Assembly: GCA_026986575.1 (NCBI GenBank)
Contig: JALSOH010000006.1
Span: forward strand, 1-64,000
Source of the DNA: Thermoproteota archaeon
GTDB lineage: Archaea > Korarchaeota > Korarchaeia > Korarchaeales > Korarchaeaceae
DNA: 64,000 bases
Reading direction: 5' to 3'
Shown here: piece by piece, positions 34,710 through 42,891 of the stretch
Layout: each line of letters starts with the position of its first letter
How positions within the stretch are numbered: the stretch's first letter is position 1
Notes under the pieces: generated by a model
Databases searched by the model: none
Seen by the model: the letters and a program-made list of their open reading frames with translations, nothing else
Told to the model about the DNA's origin: nothing
Program-made: the position numbers and the translations under genes

Positions 34710-34938
34710 CCTTATCCCTGAACCACTTCCAGAACTTTGTGAACGCATCCATGCTCTCCGTCTCCACCTGTATGATCCCGTTGTACTCCGTTCCCCAAGC
34801 GTGATCGTAAACACCGATCAACCTAATCTCTGGAGGCCACTCCTCCATTATATCCTCCCACTGCCTCCTTGCTTTCTCTTCCTCTTCCTCGGTTAGCTCT
34901 CTAAGCTTGTAGAAGATCAGTAGCACGTAAGTTGGCAT
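34660..34938 (-). CDS. Small protein of unknown function, possible dimeric alpha-beta barrel
   Basis: A 92-residue acidic protein beginning M-P-T-Y-V-L-L-I-F-Y-K-L, with a beta-alpha-beta pattern suggesting a ferredoxin-like or EthD-type barrel. I cannot assign a function. Expression signals are unusually clear: TATA at GTTTATATAAATT (about 34968-34980) and an AGAGGTGAT ribosome site just ahead of ATG 34938, so it is very likely real. Its end overlaps truA by 50 bases in convergent orientation. Confidence 0.75.
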   Translation of the reverse strand: MPTYVLLIFYKLRELTEEEEEKARRQWEDIMEEWPPEIRLIGVYDHAWGTEYNGIIQVETESMDAFTKFWKWFRDKVRWYVPETKTVVALKR

Positions 34939-34991
34939 GAACTATCACCTCTAGAAGGGATTGTGGAATTTATATAAACTTCCTGACATGC

Positions 34992-36515
34992 CTAGCTGAC
35001 GCTTCTGAGGGGGAGCCAGCACTTAGGCATGCATCCAGTGCACGAGACATCACATCCCGGTGTGGGTAAACCCTCTAGGGCCCTTCTCAGCTCTCTAGAT
35101 AGGAAATCCCTACTCACTCCTGTGTCAATGTACTTCCACCAAGGTGCGTCTCTCTCCCCGTAGACTATGGAATCCAGATCTATTCCCATATCGTTAGCTA
35201 GGGAGCGATAGGCTCCTCTATTGTACGGAATTCTAACCCCTTTCTTGAGGAGTTTCGCTATCTCAAAGCCTCCCACCGACATGAAAGTCTGAATGTACGC
35301 CCTGCCGTAGTGCATGGCGTTGACCTGCCCCCGGAAACTCCTCCTGAATATGGAGATCCTCCTCTTGATGTCCTCCTCGCGGGCAAGCGGGACCGTCTCG
35401 AAAGGCGTCCCGGCCTTGGGAATGAAGATGCTCACTGTGACCTTTGTGTTTACGAACTCCGCTATCCTACTCGCCAGCCGACTCGATTCCTCCACATCCT
35501 GATCGGTCTCAGAGGGAAGGCCCACCATGAAGTAGAGCTTGAGATGTCTCATCCCTGAATCCTTGGCCTCCTCTGCCACCCTCACGAACTCCTCGTTATC
35601 TATCGTCTTGTTCACCACGGCCTTCATCCTCTCACTACCGGTCTCAGGGGCTAGTGTGAGCATGCTCTCACCAACGCTCACCGCCAACTCTATGAGCTCT
35701 CTATCCACTTGATCTGCTCTAAGAGAGGGTAATGTGACGCGAAGCCCCTTTTCAGAGGCCCAATGAAGCAGATCCTTTATTAGCTTTGAAGATGCAGCGT
35801 CACTCCCTATGACGTATACCCCTTTGAACCCCAGCTCATGGGCCCTCTCGACGGCCACCTCCAAGTCTTTGGGATCCGGATCCAGCCGGGGTCTCCAGTG
35901 CCAGCCCAACATGCAGAACCTACAGCCCCATCCGCATCCCCTCGATATCTCCACGAGATAGCTGTTTACCGGTTCCTTCCCACGGAAGACTATTATCTGG
36001 GTTTCAAGGGGCTTCAAACCCCTTACTCTCTTGAATTCAGCTCTGTTCATGATATTTGGAAGAAAGAACCCGTCATCAGCTAGTTCATCAAGAGAGCCCC
36101 CCGCTAGCAATTTCTCCACTAGTGAGGGGATGAGGACCTCCCCATCTCCCACACCGATCGCCTCAGCCAAGGAGCTTATAGGTAGGGGGTTCGCTGAAAC
36201 GGCTGGTCCGCCGACCACAACAGGCTTGCGCACTCCTTCTAGCATCCTGAACAGTACTGGATACTGGCCCTCGAAGTGGATTGTAGCTAGAATCAGGTCG
36301 AACTCATTGAGCGATCTCCCGCCCTCCACCGATCCCTTCAGGTCAGTTACGAACCTCTCGGCCATGACGTCATCGAAAGAGTTCAGGAGGAAGTAGAGTA
36401 TCTGATGACCCATTGAGTTTATAGCCGCAAAATAGGGCGCGGGATAGACTAGGGCAATCCTCAGCCGATAATCCCGTGGATCCCTATGGTAGAACCCGCC
36501 TTCTTCCCTCAGCAA
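34992..36515 (-). CDS. B12-binding-domain radical SAM protein
   Basis: A 507-residue protein. The N-terminal Rossmann-like cobalamin-type domain occupies about 15-165, the cluster motif C-G-W-G-C-R-F-C (C-x3-C-x2-C) lies near residue 195, and the barrel contains the G-L-P-S-E-T-D-Q-D motif. The C-terminus has a further cysteine group C-D-V-S-C-T-G-C-M-P-K-C that could bind another cluster. The B12 histidine motif is not obvious. Reaction unknown. Confidence 0.85.
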   Translation of the reverse strand: MLREEGGFYHRDPRDYRLRIALVYPAPYFAAINSMGHQILYFLLNSFDDVMAERFVTDLKGSVEGGRSLNEFDLILATIHFEGQYPVLFRMLEGVRKPVVVGGPAVSANPLPISSLAEAIGVGDGEVLIPSLVEKLLAGGSLDELADDGFFLPNIMNRAEFKRVRGLKPLETQIIVFRGKEPVNSYLVEISRGCGWGCRFCMLGWHWRPRLDPDPKDLEVAVERAHELGFKGVYVIGSDAASSKLIKDLLHWASEKGLRVTLPSLRADQVDRELIELAVSVGESMLTLAPETGSERMKAVVNKTIDNEEFVRVAEEAKDSGMRHLKLYFMVGLPSETDQDVEESSRLASRIAEFVNTKVTVSIFIPKAGTPFETVPLAREEDIKRRISIFRRSFRGQVNAMHYGRAYIQTFMSVGGFEIAKLLKKGVRIPYNRGAYRSLANDMGIDLDSIVYGERDAPWWKYIDTGVSRDFLSRELRRALEGLPTPGCDVSCTGCMPKCWLPLRSVS

Positions 36516-36531
36516 ATGGGATCTCCCCTAG

Positions 36532-36604
36532 TGGGCCGGGGGGGACTCGAACCCCCGACCTCCGCCTCGTAAGGGCGGCGTCATAGCCGCTAGACCACCG
36601 GCCC
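36532..36604 (-). tRNA. tRNA-Val (anticodon TAC)
   Basis: Acceptor GGGCCGG/CCGGCCC, anticodon stem CCGCC/GGCGG around loop CTTACGA, T arm GGGGG-TTCGAGT-CCCCC. Discriminator A is followed by CTA, so CCA is not encoded. 73 bases. Confidence 0.95.
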
Positions 36605-36612
36605 TGTGAAAG

Positions 36613-36715
36613 TGGCGCCGGGGGAGGGATTTGAACCCTCGCGGCCCGATGGGCCACTGGCTTTCCACAGGAGGCTTTAGCAGGCCAGCCCCCTACCAGG
36701 CTAGGGCACCCCGGC
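36613..36715 (-). tRNA. tRNA-Ser (anticodon GCT) with a 15-base intron
   Basis: Acceptor, D, variable and T arms are almost identical to tRNA-Ser(GGA) at 6633. The anticodon stem CTGGC/GCCAG encloses 22 bases instead of 7. Removing 15 bases (36677-36663 on the minus strand) after position 37 restores loop CTGCTAA with anticodon GCT. CCA is encoded. Positions 37/38 are the canonical archaeal intron site. Confidence 0.92.
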
Positions 36716-36745
36716 CCTCCACCGCACCTATGGCGAAGCGGATTT

Positions 36746-37510
36746 TTAAACTTCACTTGAGCGGAGGAGATCCTCAACCCTCGCAGGAGAGAGGGCGGAA
36801 AGCACGGCTCCAGGGAGGTGAGGGCCCAGCCTAGGAATCAATCCCTTAGCTTGAGTCCCGGGCTTACACACGAGGGCGTGGGATAGGAAAGAGGTCCTCA
36901 CAACGCTCACATCCCTCCTATGACCCGTCCTCATGAGGGCCCTCCTGACCTGCTTCGGAGTCGCTCTAACGATAAAGAGGACATCCCGACCCCTGTTCAT
37001 CCATCCTCTCACCATCGCAACCTGTTTAGGGGATAGAGACACGTACACACCACTTTCGTCTTTCCGGAGGACCCTCAACTCCAAGGCTAAATCGTCAACG
37101 AAACCGTAGGCCCTAGCTATTTTCCTAGCAGGTAACTTCATTCCCTTAGCCAACTGGTTTCTCATCTCGAAGAGCGGATAGAGGGCGTCCTTCTCCTCCT
37201 TGAATGCCTTGAAATATACCCCGAAACCCACCTTACCGACATCTGTAATGAAGCCCTTGAACGTATCCCCAACCTTCACCTCTTTTATGCTGGGCAGCTT
37301 GCCGTAAGTCTTGATTATGAGATTCTCCGCTATTCCCTCATCCGGACCTGTGACTGAGACTCTCACCCACCCTCCTTCAGTGTCTAGATCCAGCTCTGGT
37401 ACCTCCAAACCCTTCATGTAACCCAGCATCTCCCAACCGAGCTCCTCGAGGACATCTTCCTTTGGAAGGCCTTTGGATATCCTCTCTTGGATGAGTAGGG
37501 TGCGCGTCAA
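36746..37510 (-). CDS. DUF2110 archaeal protein next to TFE
   Basis: A 254-residue soluble protein that I place in the DUF2110 family, found beside transcription factor E in other archaea. A central region around F-K-G-F-I-T-D-V-G-K-V-G-F-G-V-Y looks like an S1/OB-type RNA-binding strand set. TTG 37510 overlaps the TFE stop by four bases, so the two are co-translated. Function unknown; a role linked to transcription or RNA is inference. Confidence 0.8.
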   Translation of the reverse strand: MTRTLLIQERISKGLPKEDVLEELGWEMLGYMKGLEVPELDLDTEGGWVRVSVTGPDEGIAENLIIKTYGKLPSIKEVKVGDTFKGFITDVGKVGFGVYFKAFKEEKDALYPLFEMRNQLAKGMKLPARKIARAYGFVDDLALELRVLRKDESGVYVSLSPKQVAMVRGWMNRGRDVLFIVRATPKQVRRALMRTGHRRDVSVVRTSFLSHALVCKPGTQAKGLIPRLGPHLPGAVLSALSPARVEDLLRSSEV

Positions 37511-38046
37511 CTTGCCTCTCCTTCCAGCGACTCCAGCGCCCTATTAAGAACATCAAGCATTCTCTCTATCTCCTCCAGTATCTTTTCCCTGTCCACCGGT
37601 TCCAACATGGCGCCACACACGGGACAGACGAGGCCAGATTCATCCATCCGCGATATCACCTCATCGAAGCTTAGCCTTATGTGGGTAGGGTCGGCGGCGC
37701 ACACGTAATACTCCCCCGAGGACTCCTCCTCCTTCCTCCTGATGAGCATCTCCCTCACCTCCCTGAACCTCCTCAGGAGGAAGGATCTGGCTAAGTCGCT
37801 GTTTATCCTCCAGTAAGTAAGCCTGTTCCCCGCCTCATCCTCCTTTGTACCCAGCTGCACGACCAAATTGGAGTCCTGCATCCTGTAGAGGAGCTGCCGA
37901 AGCTCTGTCGGTGGCAGTTTCAGTTTCTCCTGCATCTCCCCCTCCTCCAAGACACCATCCTTGGCAAAATTGACCATCTTCCTGGCGAGGCTCAAATCCC
38001 TAGCAACAACAGCGAGCGCTAGAACTATCAAGTCCTCTTCACTCAT
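37507..38046 (-). CDS. tfe: Transcription factor E, alpha subunit
   Basis: Archaeal TFIIE-alpha homologue of 179 residues that assists promoter opening. An N-terminal winged helix (about 1-95) is followed by a zinc ribbon with C-A-A-D and C-P-V-C pairs, where the first pair has only one cysteine visible (Y-Y-V-C-A-A-D-P-T-H), and a C-terminal helix. Start ATG 38046 is about 30 bases from a TATA element shared with tRNA-Thr. Confidence 0.92.
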   Translation of the reverse strand: MSEEDLIVLALAVVARDLSLARKMVNFAKDGVLEEGEMQEKLKLPPTELRQLLYRMQDSNLVVQLGTKEDEAGNRLTYWRINSDLARSFLLRRFREVREMLIRRKEEESSGEYYVCAADPTHIRLSFDEVISRMDESGLVCPVCGAMLEPVDREKILEEIERMLDVLNRALESLEGEAS

Positions 38047-38070
38047 GTTTTTCGGTCTCCCTCATCTAGT

Positions 38071-38081
38071 AAAGTTTATTA
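38071..38081. promoter_or_regulatory. Shared TATA element between tfe and tRNA-Thr(CGT)
   Basis: AAAGTTTATTA lies about 25-30 bases from both the tfe ATG (38046, -) and the first base of the tRNA (38106, +). Confidence 0.5.
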
Positions 38082-38105
38082 CCGGCCTTATCGATCTAAC
38101 CAATG

Positions 38106-38180
38106 GCCCCGGTAGCTCAGCCCGGTCAGAGCGGCCGCCTCGTAAGCGGCAGGTCGCGGGTTCGAATCCCGCCCGGGGCT
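38106..38180 (+). tRNA. tRNA-Thr (anticodon CGT)
   Basis: Acceptor GCCCCGG/CCGGGGC, D arm GCTC...GAGC, anticodon stem GCCGC/GCGGC around loop CTCGTAA, T arm GCGGG-TTCGAAT-CCCGC. Discriminator T; CCA is not encoded. 75 bases. Confidence 0.95.
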
Positions 38181-38245
38181 CTCATTCAGAATACGCCTGA
38201 GCTCTCAAATAAGTTTTACTAAATCTCATAGAGTCTCGGGGAGAA

Positions 38246-38319
38246 TGGGGCCGCCGGGATTTGAACCCGGGACCTCCGGCTCCCGAGGCCGGCATCCTAC
38301 CAAGCTAGACCACGGCCCC
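38246..38319 (-). tRNA. tRNA-Pro (anticodon CGG)
   Basis: Acceptor GGGGCCG/CGGCCCC, anticodon stem CCGGC/GCCGG around loop CTCGGGA, T arm CCGGG-TTCAAAT-CCCGG. Discriminator A; CCA is not encoded. 74 bases. Confidence 0.95.
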
Positions 38320-38359
38320 AGTTCAAAGTAATTCATACTATGCGATAAAAAAGCTTTTC

Positions 38360-38878
38360 TCAGGAACCACCCGATTCCTCTAAGACCTCGGAGAGGGCTT
38401 TCTTGAGCTCAGTGTATGTATTCCTCAGGGCATCACTGACGACCTTTGTGTTGCCTATCACTGGCATGAAGTTCGTATCCCCGTTCCAGCGAGGGACTAC
38501 ATGTATATGCACGTGTCCCTCGAAACCGGCCCCTGCGGCCTTGCCTATGTTCGCTCCGACGTTGAATCCCTCTGGATTCATGGCTCTCCTCAGGGTGAGC
38601 ATAGACAGGCGTATCAGTCTCCACATGTCCTTAGCTTCATCTTCCGTCAGGTCCTCTATGCTGGCTACGTGCCTGTAGGGCGCCACCATTAGGTGGCCCG
38701 GGTTATAGGGATACTTGTTCAGTATGATGAAGCAGTGCTCGGATCTGTGCAGGATTAGGTTCTCCTCGTCCCTGCCCTCAGCCGGTAAGGTGCAGAATAT
38801 GCATTCCTTCCCCGCCTCGGTGGCGAGCAACTTGATATAGGGCATCCTCCATACTGCCCAGAGTCTTCTAAGGCTCAA
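38360..38878 (-). CDS. HIT family nucleotide hydrolase/transferase
   Basis: A 172-residue histidine-triad protein. The triad G-H-V-H-I-H-V-V-P-R-W lies near residue 130, and a cysteine pair C-I-F-C near residue 26 may bind zinc. Long HIT proteins of this sort act on dinucleoside polyphosphates or AMP conjugates. TTG 38878 overlaps the NAC stop by four bases; ATG at about residue 12 is an alternative start. Confidence 0.9.
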   Translation of the reverse strand: MSLRRLWAVWRMPYIKLLATEAGKECIFCTLPAEGRDEENLILHRSEHCFIILNKYPYNPGHLMVAPYRHVASIEDLTEDEAKDMWRLIRLSMLTLRRAMNPEGFNVGANIGKAAGAGFEGHVHIHVVPRWNGDTNFMPVIGNTKVVSDALRNTYTELKKALSEVLEESGGS

Positions 38879-39240
38879 CTAGCTCCCTCCGTGAGCCTCA
38901 AGATGGCCTCTGCTAGATCACCACCAGCTTCTATAAGTGCCTTTCTGGCGGTCTCCCTGTCCACTCCCGCCTGGGAGGCGACCAGGGAGATATCTTCCTC
39001 AGTAGGTTCGTAGACCTCCTCACCCTTCTCCTCTACCTCAGAGACCTTTTCCACTTTCCCCATCACTTGATAGATCTCTTCCCCTCCCACTTTAGTTACC
39101 GAGACCTGAGGATCGGATATGCGCAGAGCCGTTCCATCTCTCAACCTTATCAAGACCTCCTCCGCATCCAGCGTCTGGACCTTCACTCCCATGCTCCTCA
39201 GCATCTTTTCCAAGTCCTTAGGCCTGAACTTTCTCATCAT
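38875..39240 (-). CDS. nac: Nascent polypeptide-associated complex protein
   Basis: Ribosome-associated chaperone homologous to eukaryotic NAC-alpha, 121 residues. A NAC domain is at about 15-60 (V-x-x-V-x-x-x-x-x-x-V-Q-V-x pattern) and a UBA domain at the end (D-I-S-L-V-A-S-Q-A-G-V-D-R-E-T-A). ATG 39240 is close to a TATA-like AAACTTTACTTTTA upstream. Confidence 0.93.
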   Translation of the reverse strand: MMRKFRPKDLEKMLRSMGVKVQTLDAEEVLIRLRDGTALRISDPQVSVTKVGGEEIYQVMGKVEKVSEVEEKGEEVYEPTEEDISLVASQAGVDRETARKALIEAGGDLAEAILRLTEGAS

Positions 39241-39306
39241 ATGGGCCTTAAGTTCGAGTAAAAGTAAAGTTTACCTTAGGCGGGAGGGGCATGGGAGCGA
39301 GGGACC

Positions 39307-39858
39307 TTGTCGGAGGAAGTCTATGTCTGTGAGATATGCGGCGGTACCTTCGTCGGTAAACCTGTGATAGTCGATCTGGACGGTTATAAGGCGATGGTCT
39401 GCCCGAGCTGCGCTAGAAAACTCCTGAGGAGGGAAAAGAAGGAAACTAAGGTCTCCATAAGGGAGACCAAGGCGGAGGCGCCACTGAAGAGGGAACCTCC
39501 CAGAAAGCCCCCTAAAGGAATTCCTACTCCCAAGAGGAGAAAAGTGGAGGAAATAGAGTACGTGGAGGGTTATGGGGGTAAGATAAGGGAGGCTAGAGAG
39601 TCCTTAGGCCTAACCATAGAGCAGGTGGCTGCTGCTTTGAACATAAAAGCATCCCTCCTCCGCAATATTGAGGCGGAGAAGGTCATCCCACCTTACGAGG
39701 TGGCTCGATCTATAGAGAAATTGCTGGAGATCACCATAATACAGAGGAACCCCGAGAGGAGCGCATCTGCCGTGCCAGAAACGGCCCCTCCGGTATCCAT
39801 AAAGTCAATTACCTTGGGCGAGATAGTAGAGGTGAAGAAGAAGAGGAGGAAGAGGTAA
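39307..39858 (+). CDS. mbf1: Multiprotein bridging factor 1 homologue
   Basis: A 183-residue transcription coactivator type. The N-terminal zinc ribbon has C-E-I-C and C-P-S-C pairs, and a Cro-type helix-turn-helix lies at about 90-145 (I-R-E-A-R-E-S-L-G-L-T-I-E-Q-V-A). TTG 39307. The last base of its stop codon is shared with the next ATG, so it is coupled to the GTPase gene. Confidence 0.93.
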   Translation: MSEEVYVCEICGGTFVGKPVIVDLDGYKAMVCPSCARKLLRREKKETKVSIRETKAEAPLKREPPRKPPKGIPTPKRRKVEEIEYVEGYGGKIREARESLGLTIEQVAAALNIKASLLRNIEAEKVIPPYEVARSIEKLLEITIIQRNPERSASAVPETAPPVSIKSITLGEIVEVKKKRRKR

Positions 39859-41024
39859 TGCCCACCAACATACCTCCCGAGGCCCAGGCCAAGTGGGAGG
39901 AATATTCGAAGGCAAAGACGCCGGAAGAGAAGCTTCAGAAGTTGAAAGAGTTCTACGCCCTGATACCGAAGCACAAGGGAACCGAGAAGATGGAGAAGTT
40001 CATCAAGAGGAGAATGGCCGAGCTGAGGGAGGAGATTGAGAGGAGGAGAGCGAGCAAGAAGTCCAGAGGACCATCTCTCATGGTTGAGAAGAGGGGAGCG
40101 GCCCAAATGGTTCTGATAGGTTTCACCAACTCGGGACGGAGCACCATACTGTCGACCCTGACTAACGCCAGAGTCGAGATCTCCCCGAATCCGTTCACCA
40201 CAATAAAACCTGTGGAGGGAATGATGGAATTCAAAGGGGCCCAGATACAGATAGTAGAAGCTCCTCCAATAATACCTCAGGCCCAAGGGGGTCCCACTAA
40301 TCTCTCGGTGGCTCTAGCTGGGAATGCGGACATCTTGGGCATAGTCGTCAGCTCCACTGACGATCCGATAATTCAATTGGACGAACTGGTCTCCCTCCTG
40401 GAGTCTAGGGGGATAGTGCTGGAGAGGCCAAGTGGGAGGGTGAGGATAAGGAGAAGCAGGGCAGCTCCCACTATAGTGATCGTAAACAAGGGCAGAATCT
40501 TGGACGGTAACGAGAGAGACGTCAAGGAGATCCTGAGGTCCTACGGCATTGAACGGGCTTGGGTCGAGATCGAGGGTAGGGTGACCCTCGAAGACGTGGA
40601 GGAAGCCGTTTTCGGTGAGAAGAAGTACAAACCCTTCATAATATTCCTCACCAAGATGGATCTGACTGGAGACGATTCCCTGCTGCGAGAGGTGGAAGTT
40701 AGATATGGAGAGAAGGCCTTGGCCGTGATCTCCTTCCCGACTAGGCTGCCCAATAATGATGAACTGGGCGCGATGATCCTCGAGGAACTTGGACTCATAA
40801 GGGTGTTCACGAAGGCTAGGAATGAGAGGGAACCCTCCGAGAAGGCAGTCATCTTGGAGAGAGGATCCACCGTCTTGGATCTGGCCAAGTTCATCCATCA
40901 ATCTTTCAAGGAGAGGTTCAGATACGCCAAGGTCTGGTCGGACAGGCTCCCCTACTCACCAATGAAGGTCGGAGCGGACTTCGTCCTAGAAGACGGCGAC
41001 ATAGTGGAGATAGTGGTCAGGTGA
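39858..41024 (+). CDS. DRG/OBG-type GTPase with TGS domain, degenerate nucleotide-binding motifs
   Basis: A 388-residue protein of the archaeal DRG-like TRAFAC GTPases. A helical N-terminus (1-80) leads to a G domain and then a C-terminal TGS domain (about 318-388). The P-loop reads GFTNSGRST (88-96) with arginine in place of the invariant lysine. The switch II motif is E-A-P-P rather than the D-x-P-G/P expected. A T-K-M-D motif for guanine binding remains. The domain plan implies a ribosome-linked role, but nucleotide binding is probably altered. Confidence 0.88.
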   Translation: MPTNIPPEAQAKWEEYSKAKTPEEKLQKLKEFYALIPKHKGTEKMEKFIKRRMAELREEIERRRASKKSRGPSLMVEKRGAAQMVLIGFTNSGRSTILSTLTNARVEISPNPFTTIKPVEGMMEFKGAQIQIVEAPPIIPQAQGGPTNLSVALAGNADILGIVVSSTDDPIIQLDELVSLLESRGIVLERPSGRVRIRRSRAAPTIVIVNKGRILDGNERDVKEILRSYGIERAWVEIEGRVTLEDVEEAVFGEKKYKPFIIFLTKMDLTGDDSLLREVEVRYGEKALAVISFPTRLPNNDELGAMILEELGLIRVFTKARNEREPSEKAVILERGSTVLDLAKFIHQSFKERFRYAKVWSDRLPYSPMKVGADFVLEDGDIVEIVVR

Positions 41025-41033
41025 TTCTATACC

Positions 41034-41714
41034 ATGAATGCCATGTACGAGAAGAGAGTGGTCGCCAGAAAGGCGCTAGAGCTACTGAAAGAGGAGAAGG
41101 TCGAGTTACTCGGTCTTGGGTCCGGTACGACAGTAGCAACGTTCGTGGAGGAGCTTGCGAAAAGCGACCTGGGAGCCAAGATGAAGGTCATACCTTCATC
41201 CAGCCAGATAGAGGCCGAGGCTAGGAGACATGGATTGACTCTAGTGGGTCCTGAGTACGGAAGGCCGGATCTCACCATAGACGGGGCCGATGAGATAGAT
41301 GGTCAGCTCAACCTGCTCAAGGGAGGAGGAGGTGCTCTCGTCAGGGAGAAGATCTTGGCTACAAGCAGCGGCTACTACTTGGTTATAGCGGATCATTCCA
41401 AGGTGGTGAACAGGCTGTGCACTAAGAGGCCTTTACCGGTGGAGATCCTCCCTTACGGGTACTTATGGACAAAGGAGCTCATAGAAGATGCATTGAATGC
41501 AGAAGCTCAATTACGTTACCATGGAGACGGAATCTTCGTGTCGGACAACGGAAACTACATATTGGATGTACACTGCCAACCATTAGAGGAACCGGAATCG
41601 GTCGAAAAGCTCTTGAAGCTATATCCCGGAGTCGTGGAGGTGGGCATATTTACTGAACTGACGGATGAGGCCTTAGTAGCCTTCGGAGATGAGGTAAGGA
41701 GTTTCACCCCGTGA
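41034..41714 (+). CDS. rpiA: Ribose-5-phosphate isomerase A
   Basis: Interconverts ribose and ribulose 5-phosphates, 226 residues. The phosphate loop G-L-G-S-G-T-T-V near residue 27, D-G-A-D-E-I-D and L-K-G-G-G-G-A-L segments are signatures. Together with the hexulose phosphate isomerase at 32630 it provides pentoses without an oxidative pathway. ATG 41034 or ATG 41043. Confidence 0.96.
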   Translation: MNAMYEKRVVARKALELLKEEKVELLGLGSGTTVATFVEELAKSDLGAKMKVIPSSSQIEAEARRHGLTLVGPEYGRPDLTIDGADEIDGQLNLLKGGGGALVREKILATSSGYYLVIADHSKVVNRLCTKRPLPVEILPYGYLWTKELIEDALNAEAQLRYHGDGIFVSDNGNYILDVHCQPLEEPESVEKLLKLYPGVVEVGIFTELTDEALVAFGDEVRSFTP

Positions 41715-41720
41715 AGCCAC

Positions 41721-41730
41721 CCTTTTTATT
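41721..41730 (+). promoter_or_regulatory. TATA box of the SRP RNA gene
   Basis: CCTTTTTATT about 25-30 bases ahead of the predicted 5' end of the RNA. Confidence 0.55.
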
Positions 41731-41750
41731 TCGATCTTGGTGACTGTTGG

Positions 41751-42073
41751 TGGGCGGTGGGGTAGGGCTGGGGGAGTAGCCGTCCCCTGAACCGGAAGGC
41801 TAATGCCGGGGCCAGTAACCCCCGGGGGCGGTAGCGGGTAGGGAGCCCTCCCCTCTCCCTTGGACCGATGATCCTTGGCGCTGGCGGGCCGCCGGTGGGG
41901 TATCCCCGTCCGGAGGGGCGGGGTGAGCCCCTTTACCACCGAAACGGGTCAGGCCCGGAAGGGAGCAGCCCTAAGGTGGACGGTCGGCGCTGCCAGTGTG
42001 CTGGGGTGAGCGTCTGAGGGAGAATGAGGGGGCTCCCGAACCCGCCATCCACCCTGGGGGAGCCCACCGCCCA
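41751..42073 (+). ncRNA. ffs: Archaeal 7S signal recognition particle RNA
   Basis: RNA scaffold of the signal recognition particle, about 323 bases. The ends TGGGCGGTGGG (41751-41761) and CCCACCGCCCA (42063-42073) pair perfectly. The universal helix 8 motif, with GGTCAGG, CCGGAAGG and AGCAGCC, is at about 41947-41970. The region is far more G+C-rich than its surroundings and holds no convincing frame. Boundaries are set by the end pairing and may be off by a few bases. Its protein partner SRP54 is at 11950. Confidence 0.93.
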
Positions 42074-42087
42074 AAATAAAATAGAGA

Positions 42088-42315
42088 TCAGATGAGCTGG
42101 ACCTCGGTTCCGTCCTCCTTGATCTCATATATGTGTATTATGTTGACGGGGCAGGCCTGAGCCGCCTCCATGTTGCAACCGAGGTCGTCAAGCTCCGTCT
42201 TTATCGGGCTAGCTAGCCCGTCGTCCTCGATCACCCAGTTGTCCGGGCAAAGAGAGGCACAAACTCCATCGGCTATGCAGGACTCCCTATCATGGACTAT
42301 CTTGTACTTAGCCAT
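42088..42315 (-). CDS. Monocluster [4Fe-4S] ferredoxin with an aspartate ligand
   Basis: Small electron carrier of 75 residues. Ligand pattern C-I-A-D-G-V-C then C-P at the end matches the Pyrococcus-type ferredoxin, in which aspartate takes the place of one cysteine, and two additional cysteines (C-A-S-L-C and D-L-G-C) could form the known disulfide. It is a likely partner of the AOR at 53036. ATG 42315 is six bases after GGGGGTG. A TATA-like AAAAAGGTTAAATA lies about 45 bases upstream. Confidence 0.93.
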   Translation of the reverse strand: MAKYKIVHDRESCIADGVCASLCPDNWVIEDDGLASPIKTELDDLGCNMEAAQACPVNIIHIYEIKEDGTEVQLI

Positions 42316-42438
42316 ACCTAACACCCCCTAAGGGCGTGATAAGTGGGGGGAGATCCTATTTAACCTTTTTATGACAATAAGGAGAGCTGAATTACCCTAC
42401 TGGAGGGATTATCAGGCTAAAAATAGAATTTAAATTCG

Positions 42439-42888
42439 TTAACATGACCTACTCTCCAAAAATTTCTCGAATCTTTTCTTAAAATCATTTACGCACTCCT
42501 CTAGGAAGGACATCAGCATCGAAATGCGGAGGATTGTCTCATCGCCAACGCCGTGCTCCACCCAGCAAGCTTCCTCCCTGGCTTTCTTCTCTTCCATGCT
42601 TAAGATCTCCCTTAAAAACTTGTAAAACACCTCCTCCCTGTTAAGCGTGGAGGAGGCTATCCTCTCGCCCTCCGGGGTGAGGTCAATGTATCCATACTTC
42701 TCGTAATTGATCAATCCCAGGCCGGAAAGCCTCTTCGCAGCATCCGTGACGCTCGATAGCCTGACACCCATCTCCTCAGCCAATTCCTTCACCCTCACAA
42801 CTTTCTTTCCCTTCCTCTTGAGTCTGTAAATAGCGGTCAGGTATTCTTGGAGTCCGGGAGTTATCTCTTCCTCCTTACGATGGGTCAT
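42439..42888 (-). CDS. DtxR/MntR family metal-dependent regulator
   Basis: A 149-residue regulator with an N-terminal winged helix (L-Q-E-Y-L-T-A-I-Y-R-L onward) and a dimerisation/metal-binding half. Likely ligands are in E-E-A-C-W-V-E-H near residue 105. It probably senses iron or manganese. There is no SH3 domain, as in MntR. ATG 42888 appears nearly leaderless, and a perfect 12-base palindrome overlaps the predicted transcription start, so self-regulation is likely. Confidence 0.9.
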   Translation of the reverse strand: MTHRKEEEITPGLQEYLTAIYRLKRKGKKVVRVKELAEEMGVRLSSVTDAAKRLSGLGLINYEKYGYIDLTPEGERIASSTLNREEVFYKFLREILSMEEKKAREEACWVEHGVGDETILRISMLMSFLEECVNDFKKRFEKFLESRSC

Positions 42889-42891
42889 TTC

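Noticed and set aside
36515-38319. tRNA cluster as a possible integration site
   Set aside because: No integrase, no partial tRNA duplicate and ordinary core genes on both sides.
41673-41939. Open frame of 88 codons on the minus strand
   Set aside because: It lies inside the SRP RNA gene, whose end pairing and helix 8 motif explain the sequence.
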